In this document: positions 34,845-44,930 of the stretch, one piece after another | How the letters are laid out: every line of letters starts with the position of its first letter | Position numbering within the stretch: position 1 is the first letter of the stretch | NCBI GenBank assembly: GCA_964007875.1 | Contig: CAXGAH010000010.1 | Location: forward strand, 6,890-70,889 | DNA length: 64,000 bases | Direction of reading: 5' to 3' | DNA from: UBA1275 sp002323515 | GTDB taxonomy: Bacteria; Bacteroidota; Rhodothermia; Balneolales; Balneolaceae | The notes under the pieces: generated by a model | The model's database searches: none | What the model was told of the DNA's origin: nothing | What the model saw: only the letters and a program-made list of their open reading frames with translations | Position numbers and translations under genes: made by a program

Positions 34845-36356
34845 TTAACCAGCTACTTTTAAGTTATTGAATCCTAAAATTCCTTTGGGTTCAGGCCTAG
34901 ATTCCTGACTTAACACAATAATTGCCTTATAGGTATTATATCTATTTAAAATATTTTGAACGTATTGAACCGTCTCAATTCCTCTGGCATATCCGTGACG
35001 AGTTTGTTCAAAATACTTTGGCTCCATCTTTTTTAACAAAGATGGTGATACATCTGCCCACTTATTAGGATCTTTATTGTGATCCATTGCAATTCTTCGG
35101 GCATCGGCTATGTGTCCAGCTCCGGCGTTATAGGTAGCCAAAGCAAACGACCAGCTTTCCAATGAATCCATATAAGAATAATGCTGTATATGCTCGGATA
35201 AAATACGGGCTCCTTCTCGAATATTTATTTCAGGAATAAGTAGCGAATCTGCGGTTTGTTCTGAATATTTAGGGATTACCTGCATAATGCCAACAGCACC
35301 TGCCCAACTCACCACCGCAGGATCAAATTTAGACTCTTGAGCAGCCACCGCAGTAAGCATAACCCAATCCAGTCCAAATTCTAAGGATACTTGTTGCATT
35401 AAACTGTCATAAGGAGATAGTGCACCCATTTTTTGCTGATCTTTAACGGGATTAAAGTAATCAGCCATTTGCCGACTTCCTTCGAAATATTTTTTTCGTA
35501 GTACATTAAGAAACTCACTACGCCTGGGAGTTCCATTTTCATCAATCCACATATGTTGGGATAGAAAGGAATTTACCTCTTTTTCTAATATTGGCGTATT
35601 GGTACGTACTGCCCAGGCAATATCATCATTTCGGGTAAGAACTGGGCCTTCTATCAATCCGCGCATATACTTTTTTGACGCCTGTAATATATGATCATCC
35701 GCAACCGTAGCTAGAACTTCTCCCCGGGCTAAGTCCATAAGGATACTTTCAGTGGAACGCTCTTCTTCTATGACATTGAGTTCCAAATTCCATCCCATGT
35801 CCATTAATCGTAGCAATACGGGATAGTAGGAGCTATTTTTTTGGACAGTTATAGGAATACCTTCTAGATCATTAACCTGATAGGGAGTATACCCTAATGC
35901 CGAGGATACAACAACCACCTGATTTACTTTATTATATGAGCGCGAAAAACGAAGCCATTTCGAGCGTTCTTCGCTTATCGTTAGATTATCCGCAATGATA
36001 TCTCCCTTCCCATAATTCAACAATTCAATTGGTGATTGGTTGGGCGCAGGTATTATGACTTCAACGCTAAGACCGTGAGATTTGGCAAAAGCCTGAACAA
36101 ACTCATATTCAAAACCAGCCTGAATACCATGATCTAAAAAATAACTCCCCGAACTATAACGAGTGATCATTCTTAGAACCCCTTCTTTTTTTATCTGATC
36201 AAAATCTCTAGATATTGGGGCTGATAACTCAATTGATATGGATTCAACAGCTTTATGATCTTCTATCTCGCCACTACAAGAGAATAAAAGAAATGAGCCC
36301 AAACCCAAGTATAAAGTCTGTTTATAGCGTTTCGATATGGTAAGAATAGATGACAT
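34845..36356 (-). CDS. MltF-like membrane-bound lytic transglycosylase
   Basis: The 503-aa lipoprotein has a lipobox ending LLFSC at about residue 27. A type-3 solute-binding-protein-like domain (about 55-290) comes first, with GIQAGFEYEFVQAFAKSHG and WLRFSRSYNK. The SLT domain follows (about 325-460): catalytic Glu in AAQESKFDP, then AGAVGIMQVIPK and LATYNAGAGHI. This is the MltF layout, cutting peptidoglycan between MurNAc and GlcNAc to the anhydro product. It probably sits in the outer membrane. A 125-bp gap separates it from the upstream EamA gene. Confidence 0.92.
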   Translation of the reverse strand: MSSILTISKRYKQTLYLGLGSFLLFSCSGEIEDHKAVESISIELSAPISRDFDQIKKEGVLRMITRYSSGSYFLDHGIQAGFEYEFVQAFAKSHGLSVEVIIPAPNQSPIELLNYGKGDIIADNLTISEERSKWLRFSRSYNKVNQVVVVSSALGYTPYQVNDLEGIPITVQKNSSYYPVLLRLMDMGWNLELNVIEEERSTESILMDLARGEVLATVADDHILQASKKYMRGLIEGPVLTRNDDIAWAVRTNTPILEKEVNSFLSQHMWIDENGTPRRSEFLNVLRKKYFEGSRQMADYFNPVKDQQKMGALSPYDSLMQQVSLEFGLDWVMLTAVAAQESKFDPAVVSWAGAVGIMQVIPKYSEQTADSLLIPEINIREGARILSEHIQHYSYMDSLESWSFALATYNAGAGHIADARRIAMDHNKDPNKWADVSPSLLKKMEPKYFEQTRHGYARGIETVQYVQNILNRYNTYKAIIVLSQESRPEPKGILGFNNLKVAG

Positions 36357-36481
36357 TCTTTTTAGTCTTGGCAGGAGGTAAATTATTGTTTTACTCCTAA
36401 GACATTGATAAATATACGGAATATTTTTTAATGATACTTCTTAATGGCTTTATCGAGGCTTAAAGACCCTCTATAGCTTGA

Positions 36482-37510
36482 TTATCGGGACTTTTTAACC
36501 CATGTTAAGAGGATCCCTAGGAATATGACCCCCATTCCAATCAAGGACCAAAACAGAGGTATTTCTCCAAAAATAATGAAAGCTACTACCGATGATAATA
36601 CAGGTTCAAAAAGAATGAGCGTCGATAGTAAGGTTGGTGAAACAAACTTAACCGCGTAATTCAGAATGCCATGCCCAATAATTTGAGGACCTAACGCTAA
36701 AGCCACTCCCACCCATAACAAGGAAGGATTTAAGAGCTCCCTTAGCCCTAAGCTCTCCCCACTAACCGAAGCTACGATTCCTTTCAAAAGTACAGAGTCG
36801 GATGCATTAATCCATCCCCAATGCGCCGCACTATACAAGGCTAATAAAACGATAAACGCGGTTGCAGCCGCCCAACCATATACAGGTACTACATACTCTA
36901 TCCAGCTAGTTTGTTGCCGAATACGATTGCCAACTAAAAAGTATACCGCAAATATTATGGCCGCTAGCACAGCAAGGGTATTCCCTAATACAGGATTTGG
37001 ATACATACCCTCGGCAGCTTGATCACTAAAGCCTAAAATAATGGACCCAATAAACGCAATGAACACACCTACCCAAACAGTCCATTGAAATCGATACTTA
37101 AACGCTATTCTTTCAACTAAAATGAGCAGTATCGGATGGATGGTTACTAAAATAGAAGATGAGGCTATAGAGGTAAAATAGATAGAACTAATCCATGCAA
37201 TCAAATGAAGGCCTAAGCTAGCGCCAGCTAGTGCCATCCACCAAAATTGTTTAGATACTTCGCTTTGCACACCCTTTATTTCAATGGATGAGCCTTGTGT
37301 ATCCCTAAACGTTTTCCTTCTATACCAAAAATAAAAGGGTGACAAAACGATATAAGCGGTAAGGGTTCGTACGACCGCTAACAAGAAAGGTGAACTATCC
37401 GAAGCAAATCGAACTAGTACAGGAGAAAAGCCAATTGCCGAGAGTCCTATTCCCATGATCAGGATTACTCTCCATATGGGGATCTCTTGTGTGGGGTTAC
37501 CGCTATGCAT
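36482..37510 (-). CDS. EamA/DMT-family transporter
   Basis: The 342-aa membrane protein has about ten helices and two EamA repeats (about residues 15-165 and 190-338). Typical words include RTLTAYIVLSPFYFWYRR and LEPVLSSVVAFIIFGEIP. The substrate is unknown; members export metabolites or amino acids. It starts 26 bp after the DUF4293 gene on the same strand, so it may be read with the RND pump operon. Confidence 0.88.
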   Translation of the reverse strand: MHSGNPTQEIPIWRVILIMGIGLSAIGFSPVLVRFASDSSPFLLAVVRTLTAYIVLSPFYFWYRRKTFRDTQGSSIEIKGVQSEVSKQFWWMALAGASLGLHLIAWISSIYFTSIASSSILVTIHPILLILVERIAFKYRFQWTVWVGVFIAFIGSIILGFSDQAAEGMYPNPVLGNTLAVLAAIIFAVYFLVGNRIRQQTSWIEYVVPVYGWAAATAFIVLLALYSAAHWGWINASDSVLLKGIVASVSGESLGLRELLNPSLLWVGVALALGPQIIGHGILNYAVKFVSPTLLSTLILFEPVLSSVVAFIIFGEIPLFWSLIGMGVIFLGILLTWVKKSR

Positions 37511-37536
37511 TTATTTAGACTGCATTACTATTTAGA

Positions 37537-37944
37537 TTAACGCAGCCGGTCCATAGATTTAACAAGTTCTTCATCTTTACGAACCCCACGAACAGCTAAA
37601 AGCTGCACACCGAATGCAGTAATAACCAGACCAACACCAATTGCTTCGTCCCATAAATAGATGCCTATTCCACCAAGTGAAAAGAGAATCCCAAAGGAAC
37701 CACCCACTAACATAATTTGGAATAATTGGGCTATCCGAATGGTTTTCATCTGCTGTGTTCGATTCGAATATTGAAAAATCGCCCATAAGCTAATTACCAC
37801 AGAAAGTGCCGCAACACCTACAAGCCCAATCCATATCCAATCCTGCGGCCCTTCTACTGCTCTTTTAAAGAGTGCAGTAGCAAACATGGATCCATTTAAT
37901 ATAATACTACTTATTAAGTAGACTGTTTGAATACGTTGAATCAT
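37537..37944 (-). CDS. DUF4293 family membrane protein
   Basis: The 135-aa protein has four predicted membrane segments. The N-terminus MIQRIQTVYLISS and the C-terminal KDEELVKSMDRLR match DUF4293, a small Bacteroidetes membrane family without assigned function. It begins 11 bp after the stop of the RND permease, suggesting co-transcription, which is not a usual partner arrangement for it as far as I know. Confidence 0.85.
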   Translation of the reverse strand: MIQRIQTVYLISSIILNGSMFATALFKRAVEGPQDWIWIGLVGVAALSVVISLWAIFQYSNRTQQMKTIRIAQLFQIMLVGGSFGILFSLGGIGIYLWDEAIGVGLVITAFGVQLLAVRGVRKDEELVKSMDRLR

Positions 37945-37955
37945 ACGCCAATAAT

Positions 37956-40900
37956 TTATTCCGTTATAGGTGTGCTTTCTTTGCGAGCAAAAAATAGTTG
38001 CTGCAGAGATTGTTTACCTCGCTCAATAACACTGTATAGCACAGGCACTAATATTAGAGTAAGGAAAGTAGAAAATAACAGTCCTACAATTACTGCTATA
38101 GCCATTGGCCCCCACCAAGCTGCCTGTTCACCCCCCCAATAAATATATTCTCCTAAATGTTTAAAAAATTCGAGGGGGTTATTAACCAGTGTGATAAAAT
38201 CAAAGTTAAATCCAACTGCTAGTGGAACTAAACCCAAGGTCGTGGTTATAGCCGTTAAAATTACAGGTCGAAAACGTACTTTACCTGCCTGTACCAAGGC
38301 TAAGCGTAAATCAAGACCGTCCCTAGTTCGTAAAATATCCACATAGTCGATAAGTACAATAGCGTTGTTTACTACTACCCCAGCTAAAGAAATAAGCCCC
38401 AAAAAGGCCATAAGTCCAAAAGCCATCTGAAAGGTTACCAACCCGTAAAAAACTCCTGCTGTCGACATAACTACGGAACTAAGAATAATAACCGGTTTTA
38501 CTATGGAATTGAATTGAGAAACTAAGATGAATGCAATTAAGAAGACAGCAATCAAAAAGGCTCTACCTAAAAAAGCAAACGATTCGTCTTGTTCCTGCTG
38601 CTGACCCGTCCACTCGTAATTATATCCTGGCGGTAAACCGTTTAAATAAGTAGCCAATACTTGCTGAGCTTCTGCTAAGACCGCGTTGGATTGATAGCCA
38701 GAACGGACATCGGCACTCACCGTTATTACTCGCTCAGATTCTTTGTGCCGTATTCCACCGAAGCCGTCACTAATCTCCCAGGAAGCTACTTCAGAAAGAG
38801 GTATTTGAACACCTTCATGAAATACCGTCAAATCCGATAAGGTGCTTAAATCGTCGCGATATTCCTTTGCTAGGCGTACTACAATCTCGTATTCTTCTTT
38901 CCCATCCCTAAATTTTGAAGCTTCAACTCCATTTATTGCTTGCCGAACCGTCATCCCAATCATATTGGTGTTCAGTTCATATAGACCTGCTTTTTCCCGA
39001 TCTACTTCCACTCGTATTTCTGGTCGAGAATCCGGTAGATCTGTTTCTAAACCATCCATTTTTGCAAAAATTGAATCGGCTTCCAAGGCGCTTAACACAT
39101 CATTAGATATTCTCGTCAATTCCGCCATATCGGGACCAGAAATTTCTAAATTAACAGGGGGGCCTGTTGGGGGGCCATCCTCAGGTTTTTCTACCGTAAT
39201 TTTAGCCCCTGCTATAACTCCATTAAGATCATTTCGCATATACTCCATCGCCTCAAAGATATCTCCCTCACGAAGTTCGTAGTCGACAAAATTTATGGCT
39301 ACCGTTCCTTTATGAGTAGAATTACCACCCCCACCAGCAGGGTCACTTGATATAGCAGCACCTGAAACCGCCAATATGGTATTAATATCACTCGCCTGTG
39401 GGATATTTTTCACTCGTTCGGCAACCTTATCAACAATAGATCGGGTAAACTCTACATCAGAGCCAACGGGGGTTTGAATTTGAACATAGACATCCCTCGG
39501 AGGTATGTCTTCTGGAAAAAATTCTGTTCCAGGATTGAATACTCCTAAGACAATAAAGCTCATGATAAGCGCAAAAAAAGCAATTCCAACCGTCTTTAGA
39601 CGGTTATTTAGAGCCCACACAAGGGAATTTTCATAGGTGCCTATGAATACATTCAAACCTTCTGCTTGCCACCATTTGCCAGTAGGAGCTAAAACATATT
39701 TATTTAGTAACCATAACAATACCCCTAATACGATGAGCATAGTCCATGTAACAAAACTACTTAGTACCAAAACTAGTAGCACCAAAGCCAACAAAAAATA
39801 AAGTATGTATTTACCACGTTTGGTCAAATGTGCTTTGTTGGTATCACCATCAATAGTCATAAACAATGCACATATCACCGGGTTAATAATTAGCCCTACA
39901 AATAAAGAACTACTCAGGGTAATGATTAGTGTTTTTGGTAAGTACCCCATAAACTCGCCCACCGTACCAGGCCAAAAAATCATAGGGAAAAAAGCCGCAA
40001 GTGTGGTGGCTGTTCCTGCAATAATTGGTCCAGCAACCTCTCCTGTCCCTTTTTTTGCGGATTCAAAATTATCATACCCTTCTTCGAGATATCGATAAAT
40101 GTTCTCTACAACTACGATTGCATTATCCACCAACATTCCTAAAGCTAATATCAAAGAAAATAAAACAATCATGTTCATGGTTATGCCGAGTGCACTTAGA
40201 ATTATGAACGACAAAAACATAGAAAGCGGAATGGATATACCGACAAAGGATGCATTACGAACTCCTAAGAAAAAAAGTAGAACTCCAATAACCAAAATAA
40301 GTCCAGAAATGATATTATTTTCCAAACTGTTTACCATATTCTTCACATCTTTGCTTTGATCATTGGTAATTTTGTAGGTGGTTGTAGGGGGCAAGGAAGG
40401 TAAAGCGTCATCTAAAATGGCACTTACCCGATCATAAGTTTCTAATATATTTTCACCCGTACGTTTTTTTACACCTAAGGTAATTACTGGAGATTCATCC
40501 AAGGTTGAATAGGTTTCTCTCTCTTTAAATCCAAAGGTCACGTTGGCAATATCTCGAAGATAAGTTGGTTTGCCCTCGTTCACCTTTAACACCACATCCT
40601 CAATTGGAGCTGTCTCTTGATATTGACCTGGGACACGCAACAAAAAACTCTTAGTTCCTACCGATATATCTCCACCAGGGATGGTAACATTTTCAGCACT
40701 AATCGCACCAATTATGTCACCAAAGCTAAGGTTATAATATTTTAATTTGGCTAAGTCTACATCAACCTGTACTTCTCGTTCTAACCCACCTGTAAGATCT
40801 ACCCCTAAAACCGTCGGGATTGCTTCGATTTTATCTTGCAGGTCCTCTGCTATATCTTTCAGAATTTCTAAGTCGTAATCTCCCGATAAGTTTATTTGCA

Positions 40901-41348
40901 TAATGGGAAACTCACTCAAATTCACCTCCTGAACCAAGGGTTCCTCGGCATCTTCAGGAAGCTCTGCTTTTGCTAGATCTACCTTCTCACGTACCTTTTG
41001 AAGGGCCTCTTCAATATCAATGCCCGTATCAAATTCTAAAACCACACTGGAATAACCTTCCGTCGAGGTAGAGGTCATTTCTTTGATTTCAGAAATATTC
41101 CCTAATTCATCCTCTAATTTTCGTGTCACTAGGCTCTCCATATCCTCTGGTGATACACCAGGATAAAGCGTGACTACAAAAATATTGGGTACCGTTATGT
41201 TAGGGAATGATTCTTTGGGAATGGTTAGATAGGAAATTATTCCCATAATGGCCACTAGAGCCACCAATACCATTACGCTTATTCTGTTATTAATGGCAAA
41301 AGTGGACAGCCAAAATTCTTTTCTGTTACCTGTATTTGTCGTAGACAT
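37956..41348 (-). CDS. RND efflux pump inner-membrane permease
   Basis: Proton-driven transporter of 1130 aa. The N-terminal helix is followed by porter-domain motifs (IPKESFPNITVPNIFVV, TLYPGVSPEDMESLV) and by the TM4 proton-relay stretch LVDNAIVVVENIYR, in which the usual Asp-Asp pair reads Asp-Asn. The second half has the matching LAGVVVNNAIVLIDYVD. An insert of about 70 residues with two extra hydrophobic segments lies between the two halves (about residues 505-575), which accounts for the length above 1040. It pairs with the adaptor and TolC genes upstream in the same operon. The substrate is unknown; drugs, bile-like amphiphiles or lipids are possible. Confidence 0.94.
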   Translation of the reverse strand: MSTTNTGNRKEFWLSTFAINNRISVMVLVALVAIMGIISYLTIPKESFPNITVPNIFVVTLYPGVSPEDMESLVTRKLEDELGNISEIKEMTSTSTEGYSSVVLEFDTGIDIEEALQKVREKVDLAKAELPEDAEEPLVQEVNLSEFPIMQINLSGDYDLEILKDIAEDLQDKIEAIPTVLGVDLTGGLEREVQVDVDLAKLKYYNLSFGDIIGAISAENVTIPGGDISVGTKSFLLRVPGQYQETAPIEDVVLKVNEGKPTYLRDIANVTFGFKERETYSTLDESPVITLGVKKRTGENILETYDRVSAILDDALPSLPPTTTYKITNDQSKDVKNMVNSLENNIISGLILVIGVLLFFLGVRNASFVGISIPLSMFLSFIILSALGITMNMIVLFSLILALGMLVDNAIVVVENIYRYLEEGYDNFESAKKGTGEVAGPIIAGTATTLAAFFPMIFWPGTVGEFMGYLPKTLIITLSSSLFVGLIINPVICALFMTIDGDTNKAHLTKRGKYILYFLLALVLLVLVLSSFVTWTMLIVLGVLLWLLNKYVLAPTGKWWQAEGLNVFIGTYENSLVWALNNRLKTVGIAFFALIMSFIVLGVFNPGTEFFPEDIPPRDVYVQIQTPVGSDVEFTRSIVDKVAERVKNIPQASDINTILAVSGAAISSDPAGGGGNSTHKGTVAINFVDYELREGDIFEAMEYMRNDLNGVIAGAKITVEKPEDGPPTGPPVNLEISGPDMAELTRISNDVLSALEADSIFAKMDGLETDLPDSRPEIRVEVDREKAGLYELNTNMIGMTVRQAINGVEASKFRDGKEEYEIVVRLAKEYRDDLSTLSDLTVFHEGVQIPLSEVASWEISDGFGGIRHKESERVITVSADVRSGYQSNAVLAEAQQVLATYLNGLPPGYNYEWTGQQQEQDESFAFLGRAFLIAVFLIAFILVSQFNSIVKPVIILSSVVMSTAGVFYGLVTFQMAFGLMAFLGLISLAGVVVNNAIVLIDYVDILRTRDGLDLRLALVQAGKVRFRPVILTAITTTLGLVPLAVGFNFDFITLVNNPLEFFKHLGEYIYWGGEQAAWWGPMAIAVIVGLLFSTFLTLILVPVLYSVIERGKQSLQQLFFARKESTPITE

Positions 41349-41371
41349 AATCCTTACTTGAATAGTTTTTA

Positions 41372-42484
41372 TTAGTCGAATGCAAGTACGGGACCCGTCG
41401 AATTAACCACATTAATTCGCACCCCTTCATTTAAAAAAGCCGAGCCAATGGTGATGATTTCGTCACCGGGTACCAAGCCTTGATTAATAACCACTTCAGT
41501 TTTAAACGATGGGCCTAATTCCACTTTTCGTTCGCGTGCAATGTCTTTTCCTTCTGAATTGGTACCCTTGACATACATAACATAACCGTCATCTTTTGAA
41601 TACACGAACTCTTCACTTACCACAACCGCTTGGTCTAAACTCAGTGTATTGAGTCGTAAATTAGCTATCATATCCACTTTGTAGTAACTCTGACCACTAG
41701 GAAGACGAATATCTATTTTAAAAGTTCGATTAGAAGGATCAATGCTATTCGCTACATACACAATAGTTCCCGCCAAGGTATCTTGCACTTGTGTATCAAA
41801 CCATACATCGACTCTATCGCCTAACTCAACTACATTAGCATACCTAGCTGGTACTCCTGCAGATATAACAAATTGTTCTGCCCCAATTAAACGTATAGCA
41901 GGCATTCCTGGGGCAACCATCTCCCCCTCTTCTACAAAAATTGTTTCAACTACCCCATTAAAAGGAGCAATGATCTCGGTATTCTCCAGATCTACCAGCA
42001 ATGAAGCAAGGGCCGACTTATTTTGATCAAATGCGTACTTGGTGGTCAAGTAATCAATTTCAGATCCAATATTTTCTTCCTCATAAAGCGTTTGAACACG
42101 ATTCCAGGTCGTCTCAGATTGTGCGACCATTGCCTCTAACCGGGCTACTTCTTGGCTTAATTTGGCATCGTCGATTCGCAGAATGGTCTGCCCTTTGCGA
42201 ACTCGTTGCCCTTCTCTCACCACATGTGTTAACACTCTACCACTTACTTCTGCAGAAAGCTGCACATCGTCTGAGGTTTCAACTGTACCAACTAAACGTA
42301 GAAAGCTGTTAAACGGCTCAGGACTAAGTACTTCAGTTTCCACATTCACCATTTTAATAAGCTCTTCTGGTTCGGAATTTTCCATTTCACTGGTAGAACA
42401 ATTTTGGAGACTTACAGAGAATAGCAGTAATAAAAGTAACATACTCCATCGGTTTGATGGATTTGGGAATCGAAATTCATTCAT
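41372..42484 (-). CDS. RND efflux periplasmic adaptor (membrane fusion protein)
   Basis: Lipoprotein of about 370 aa with a lipobox SLQNC about 28 residues in. A barrel-sandwich half-motif (VSGRVLTHVVREGQRVRKGQTILRI, shown here only as its pattern: GRV, EGQ, VxKGQ), an alpha-hairpin, and the second half (IIAPFNGVVETIFVEEGE region) are followed by a beta-barrel domain and a membrane-proximal domain. I chose ATG 42482-42484; upstream in-frame ATGs would place extra residues before the lipoprotein signal. It bridges the RND permease and the TolC protein encoded on either side. Confidence 0.92.
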   Translation of the reverse strand: MNEFRFPNPSNRWSMLLLLLLFSVSLQNCSTSEMENSEPEELIKMVNVETEVLSPEPFNSFLRLVGTVETSDDVQLSAEVSGRVLTHVVREGQRVRKGQTILRIDDAKLSQEVARLEAMVAQSETTWNRVQTLYEEENIGSEIDYLTTKYAFDQNKSALASLLVDLENTEIIAPFNGVVETIFVEEGEMVAPGMPAIRLIGAEQFVISAGVPARYANVVELGDRVDVWFDTQVQDTLAGTIVYVANSIDPSNRTFKIDIRLPSGQSYYKVDMIANLRLNTLSLDQAVVVSEEFVYSKDDGYVMYVKGTNSEGKDIARERKVELGPSFKTEVVINQGLVPGDEIITIGSAFLNEGVRINVVNSTGPVLAFD

Positions 42485-42625
42485 GATAGGGGTTCTGAGA
42501 GATGAGTTCATGGGTTGTTTACAAGTGATTTTGTTTCTAATATTTGTGTGACGCTTGTTCATAAAGTCTGAATTAATAATGGCTAGGGTACATATTTTAT
42601 ATATTCTAAGGACCTATAAAATGAA

Positions 42626-44119
42626 TTAGTCTACAAGTGGAACTCTACCAACAGCTAGATCGTAGTTAGCTTTTGCTGTCAAGTAACTAAACACGGTCTG
42701 GGCATAATTTAGTTCGGCTTCCTTAACCTGCAATAACGCTTCTGTTAATTCGGCTGTTGATCCTAGGCCGTTATCTAAACGAATTTGTGCTCTATTGTAG
42801 CCCTCGCTTGCTTGCGCTACCGCTTCTTTTCTAGCTTGAGCGATTTCAAAAGATTCATGTACTTGTTCCATTGCGGTTTGTACCTGATGAGAAGCATTCT
42901 CCTGAGCCTGTAATTGTTGGAGAACCAAATCCTTTTTCGAAATTTGGACCCTCTGCAGATTGGACATTCGCTCCCAGCCAGAAAATAAAGGCATATTTAC
43001 CCGCAAACTAATGGTCTGAAATCGGGCACTGTTCTCAAAAAAGGTAGGTGAATCTGGTTCTGCTGCAGACCATTGTAAATTATAGTTTGCAGTAATGACA
43101 GGAAAAAAACGGGCTTTCTCTGCCTGAATTTCCTTCTCTTTTAGGTCTATAGAGGCCTGTAAAAGCCGTAAATCACCTCTTTGTTGATCAAGACCTAGCC
43201 CATGCCCTTTTTGTTGGCTTGGTAACTGGGTCATCCGATCTACTTCTTTAATTCCCAAATTTTCTTGGCTAACTGCTTGCTCACTGTAAATATCAAATTG
43301 GTTCAAATCACCTTTTACCCCATACTCCAATTGAACAGGAATTCCCATGATCAATGCCAATACTCGCTTGGCTTCGGCTATATCATATTCGGCCTGAATT
43401 AAAGATGGCCGAAGATTACTTAATTGGACTTCCAGTCGCAAAGCATCATAGTCGTCCAACAAGCCTAATTCCGCTCTTTTTTTGTTTTGAGATAGATTTT
43501 CCTCTAATCGATTAATTTGAGCAGCTTGTAAACGAGCAACTTCTTGAGAAATAAGTACACGGTAGTATGCTTGCCGAGCCTGTGTAACCACATTTTGTGC
43601 TGTAACTCGATAGTTCTCAGTTTGTACCGCTCGAAAAACAGTAGCTGTACTAACTCCAACCAGTGCAGGCCCTTGAAAAATATTTTGCTCTACAGTAAAC
43701 CCTCCCTGCCAATTATTATCCGTTCCAAAAGCAATAGGCACCAATTTATTAGGGTCACCATTTGGATCGAATACCGATTCAGGAATGAAATTTACAGGAA
43801 TCTCTACGTTACGCGTATAATTCATGGAAGTAGAGATATCCGGAACTAAATTAGAATAGGCAATAAATACCAACCGCTCGGCATCTTCGACTGACAAGGT
43901 TGCTCTACTCAAATCTGGATTGTTCGCTAAAGCTATGGTTAATACATCCTGAAGGTCCCACTGGGTATCATTAAAATTTTTATAGACAGTAAGCGTATCA
44001 ACCTGGGCGTTAATCGAACTGCTGGAAACAAACCATATTAGCAGAAACAAAGTTGATATAGTTAGCCGTGAGATTTTTGGAGTCATTGTTAACGTAAATA
44101 TTTGTTTAATAGAGTTCAT
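42626..44119 (-). CDS. TolC-family outer-membrane efflux protein
   Basis: About 497 aa with a signal peptide ending near SINAQ. Two OEP domains (about residues 60-250 and 300-490) are rich in long amphipathic helices with Gln/Ala/Leu, such as YRVLISQEVARLQAAQIN and YNRAQIRLDNGLGSTAELTE, the latter a typical TolC helix turn. The start is uncertain: ATG 44117-44119 or ATG 44084-44086 would each keep the signal peptide, and 44156-44158 is also in frame. It is the outer-membrane exit duct for the RND pump. Confidence 0.9.
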   Translation of the reverse strand: MNSIKQIFTLTMTPKISRLTISTLFLLIWFVSSSSINAQVDTLTVYKNFNDTQWDLQDVLTIALANNPDLSRATLSVEDAERLVFIAYSNLVPDISTSMNYTRNVEIPVNFIPESVFDPNGDPNKLVPIAFGTDNNWQGGFTVEQNIFQGPALVGVSTATVFRAVQTENYRVTAQNVVTQARQAYYRVLISQEVARLQAAQINRLEENLSQNKKRAELGLLDDYDALRLEVQLSNLRPSLIQAEYDIAEAKRVLALIMGIPVQLEYGVKGDLNQFDIYSEQAVSQENLGIKEVDRMTQLPSQQKGHGLGLDQQRGDLRLLQASIDLKEKEIQAEKARFFPVITANYNLQWSAAEPDSPTFFENSARFQTISLRVNMPLFSGWERMSNLQRVQISKKDLVLQQLQAQENASHQVQTAMEQVHESFEIAQARKEAVAQASEGYNRAQIRLDNGLGSTAELTEALLQVKEAELNYAQTVFSYLTAKANYDLAVGRVPLVD

Positions 44120-44171
44120 AAAAGAAAAATCTGTTTTCCTGTCAAGGTAGTTTAGCAAAGCTTTGCATTCT

Positions 44172-44828
44172 TTAGGTATTAGCGGCTATGCCACAACCGA
44201 GTATGTGCATATACGCATTAAAAAGTTCATTCTCTTGCATTCCTATACGTTCTAATAGCTTAAAGTGTTCATAATTTTGATGCATATAGCTGATTGTTAC
44301 CACACCATGGGAAGTTGACCAAAATAGAAGAGCGAGCTGTTCGGCGGGAAAATCGTTTTTAATTGATCCGTCGTCAATACCTCGTTGTATAGCCTCAACC
44401 ATTAAACGGAAACCCTCTTGTCTATTTTGGGTACAGAGTTCTAAATAATCACTTTCTCCACCAACTCCAGACGAATGAAGATTATCCAAAAATTTCATTG
44501 AACTGTAATACTGCGGATGATCTTTTACGTAATTCAAATATCGTTCACCCAACTCACGAACGAGCATAAGTCCACTGCGATTGGATTCGAGTACTTCCTT
44601 AAATGATTCATTGAGAAGATGAGTGGCCCGATAACAGATACCCAACACCAAATCGTTTTTATTCTGGAAGTATTGATATAGCGACCCTTTGCTTACCTCT
44701 GCTTTTCCCGCAACATCTTCCATGCTTAAATGATCCAGACCCTTCTCTAATAGAATAGACTCGGCAGCATCTAGCATAGTACTACGCTTTCGCTCTTTCT
44801 CTCGAATTTTACGTTCTGCAACGCCCAT
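44172..44828 (-). CDS. TetR/AcrR-family repressor of the efflux operon
   Basis: The 218-aa protein has an N-terminal helix-turn-helix (about residues 15-60) containing LSMEDVAGKAEVSKGSLYQY with the usual NKNDLVLGI after it, and an all-helical C-terminal ligand-binding domain. It is first in the operon ahead of tolC, adaptor and RND genes, the usual place for a local repressor. Two inverted repeats upstream (44837-44870 and 44915-44930) are candidate operators. Its ligand is probably a pump substrate. Confidence 0.93.
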   Translation of the reverse strand: MGVAERKIREKERKRSTMLDAAESILLEKGLDHLSMEDVAGKAEVSKGSLYQYFQNKNDLVLGICYRATHLLNESFKEVLESNRSGLMLVRELGERYLNYVKDHPQYYSSMKFLDNLHSSGVGGESDYLELCTQNRQEGFRLMVEAIQRGIDDGSIKNDFPAEQLALLFWSTSHGVVTISYMHQNYEHFKLLERIGMQENELFNAYMHILGCGIAANT

Positions 44829-44836
44829 AGGGAAGA

Positions 44837-44870
44837 TGAATGATAAACAGGATTATTAAAAGATCATTCA
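44837..44870. promoter_or_regulatory. Inverted repeat next to the tetR start
   Basis: tgaatgat (44837-44844) and atcattca (44863-44870) are perfect 8-bp arms separated by 18 bases, immediately upstream of the tetR start codon. It could be an operator bound by the TetR protein or a hairpin in the leader. Confidence 0.35.
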
Positions 44871-44914
44871 TTGGTTTCATTAATACAGGTATAGATTTTT
44901 GAATAAATTTAATT

Positions 44915-44930
44915 GCTGTGTATATACAGC
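44915..44930. promoter_or_regulatory. TetR operator-like palindrome
   Basis: gctgtgtatatacagc has 5-bp arms (gctgt/acagc) around a central gtatat. It lies 87-102 bases upstream of the tetR start. Length and symmetry fit a TetR-family site. Confidence 0.35.

Noticed and set aside
38842..39282. 146-aa open frame on the + strand inside the RND permease gene
   Set aside because: It is the antisense shadow of a well-conserved RND coding region and its translation has no recognisable domain, signal peptide or start signal.
42162..42551. 129-aa open frame on the + strand across the adaptor gene
   Set aside because: Ser/Thr-rich antisense shadow of the efflux adaptor with no independent support.
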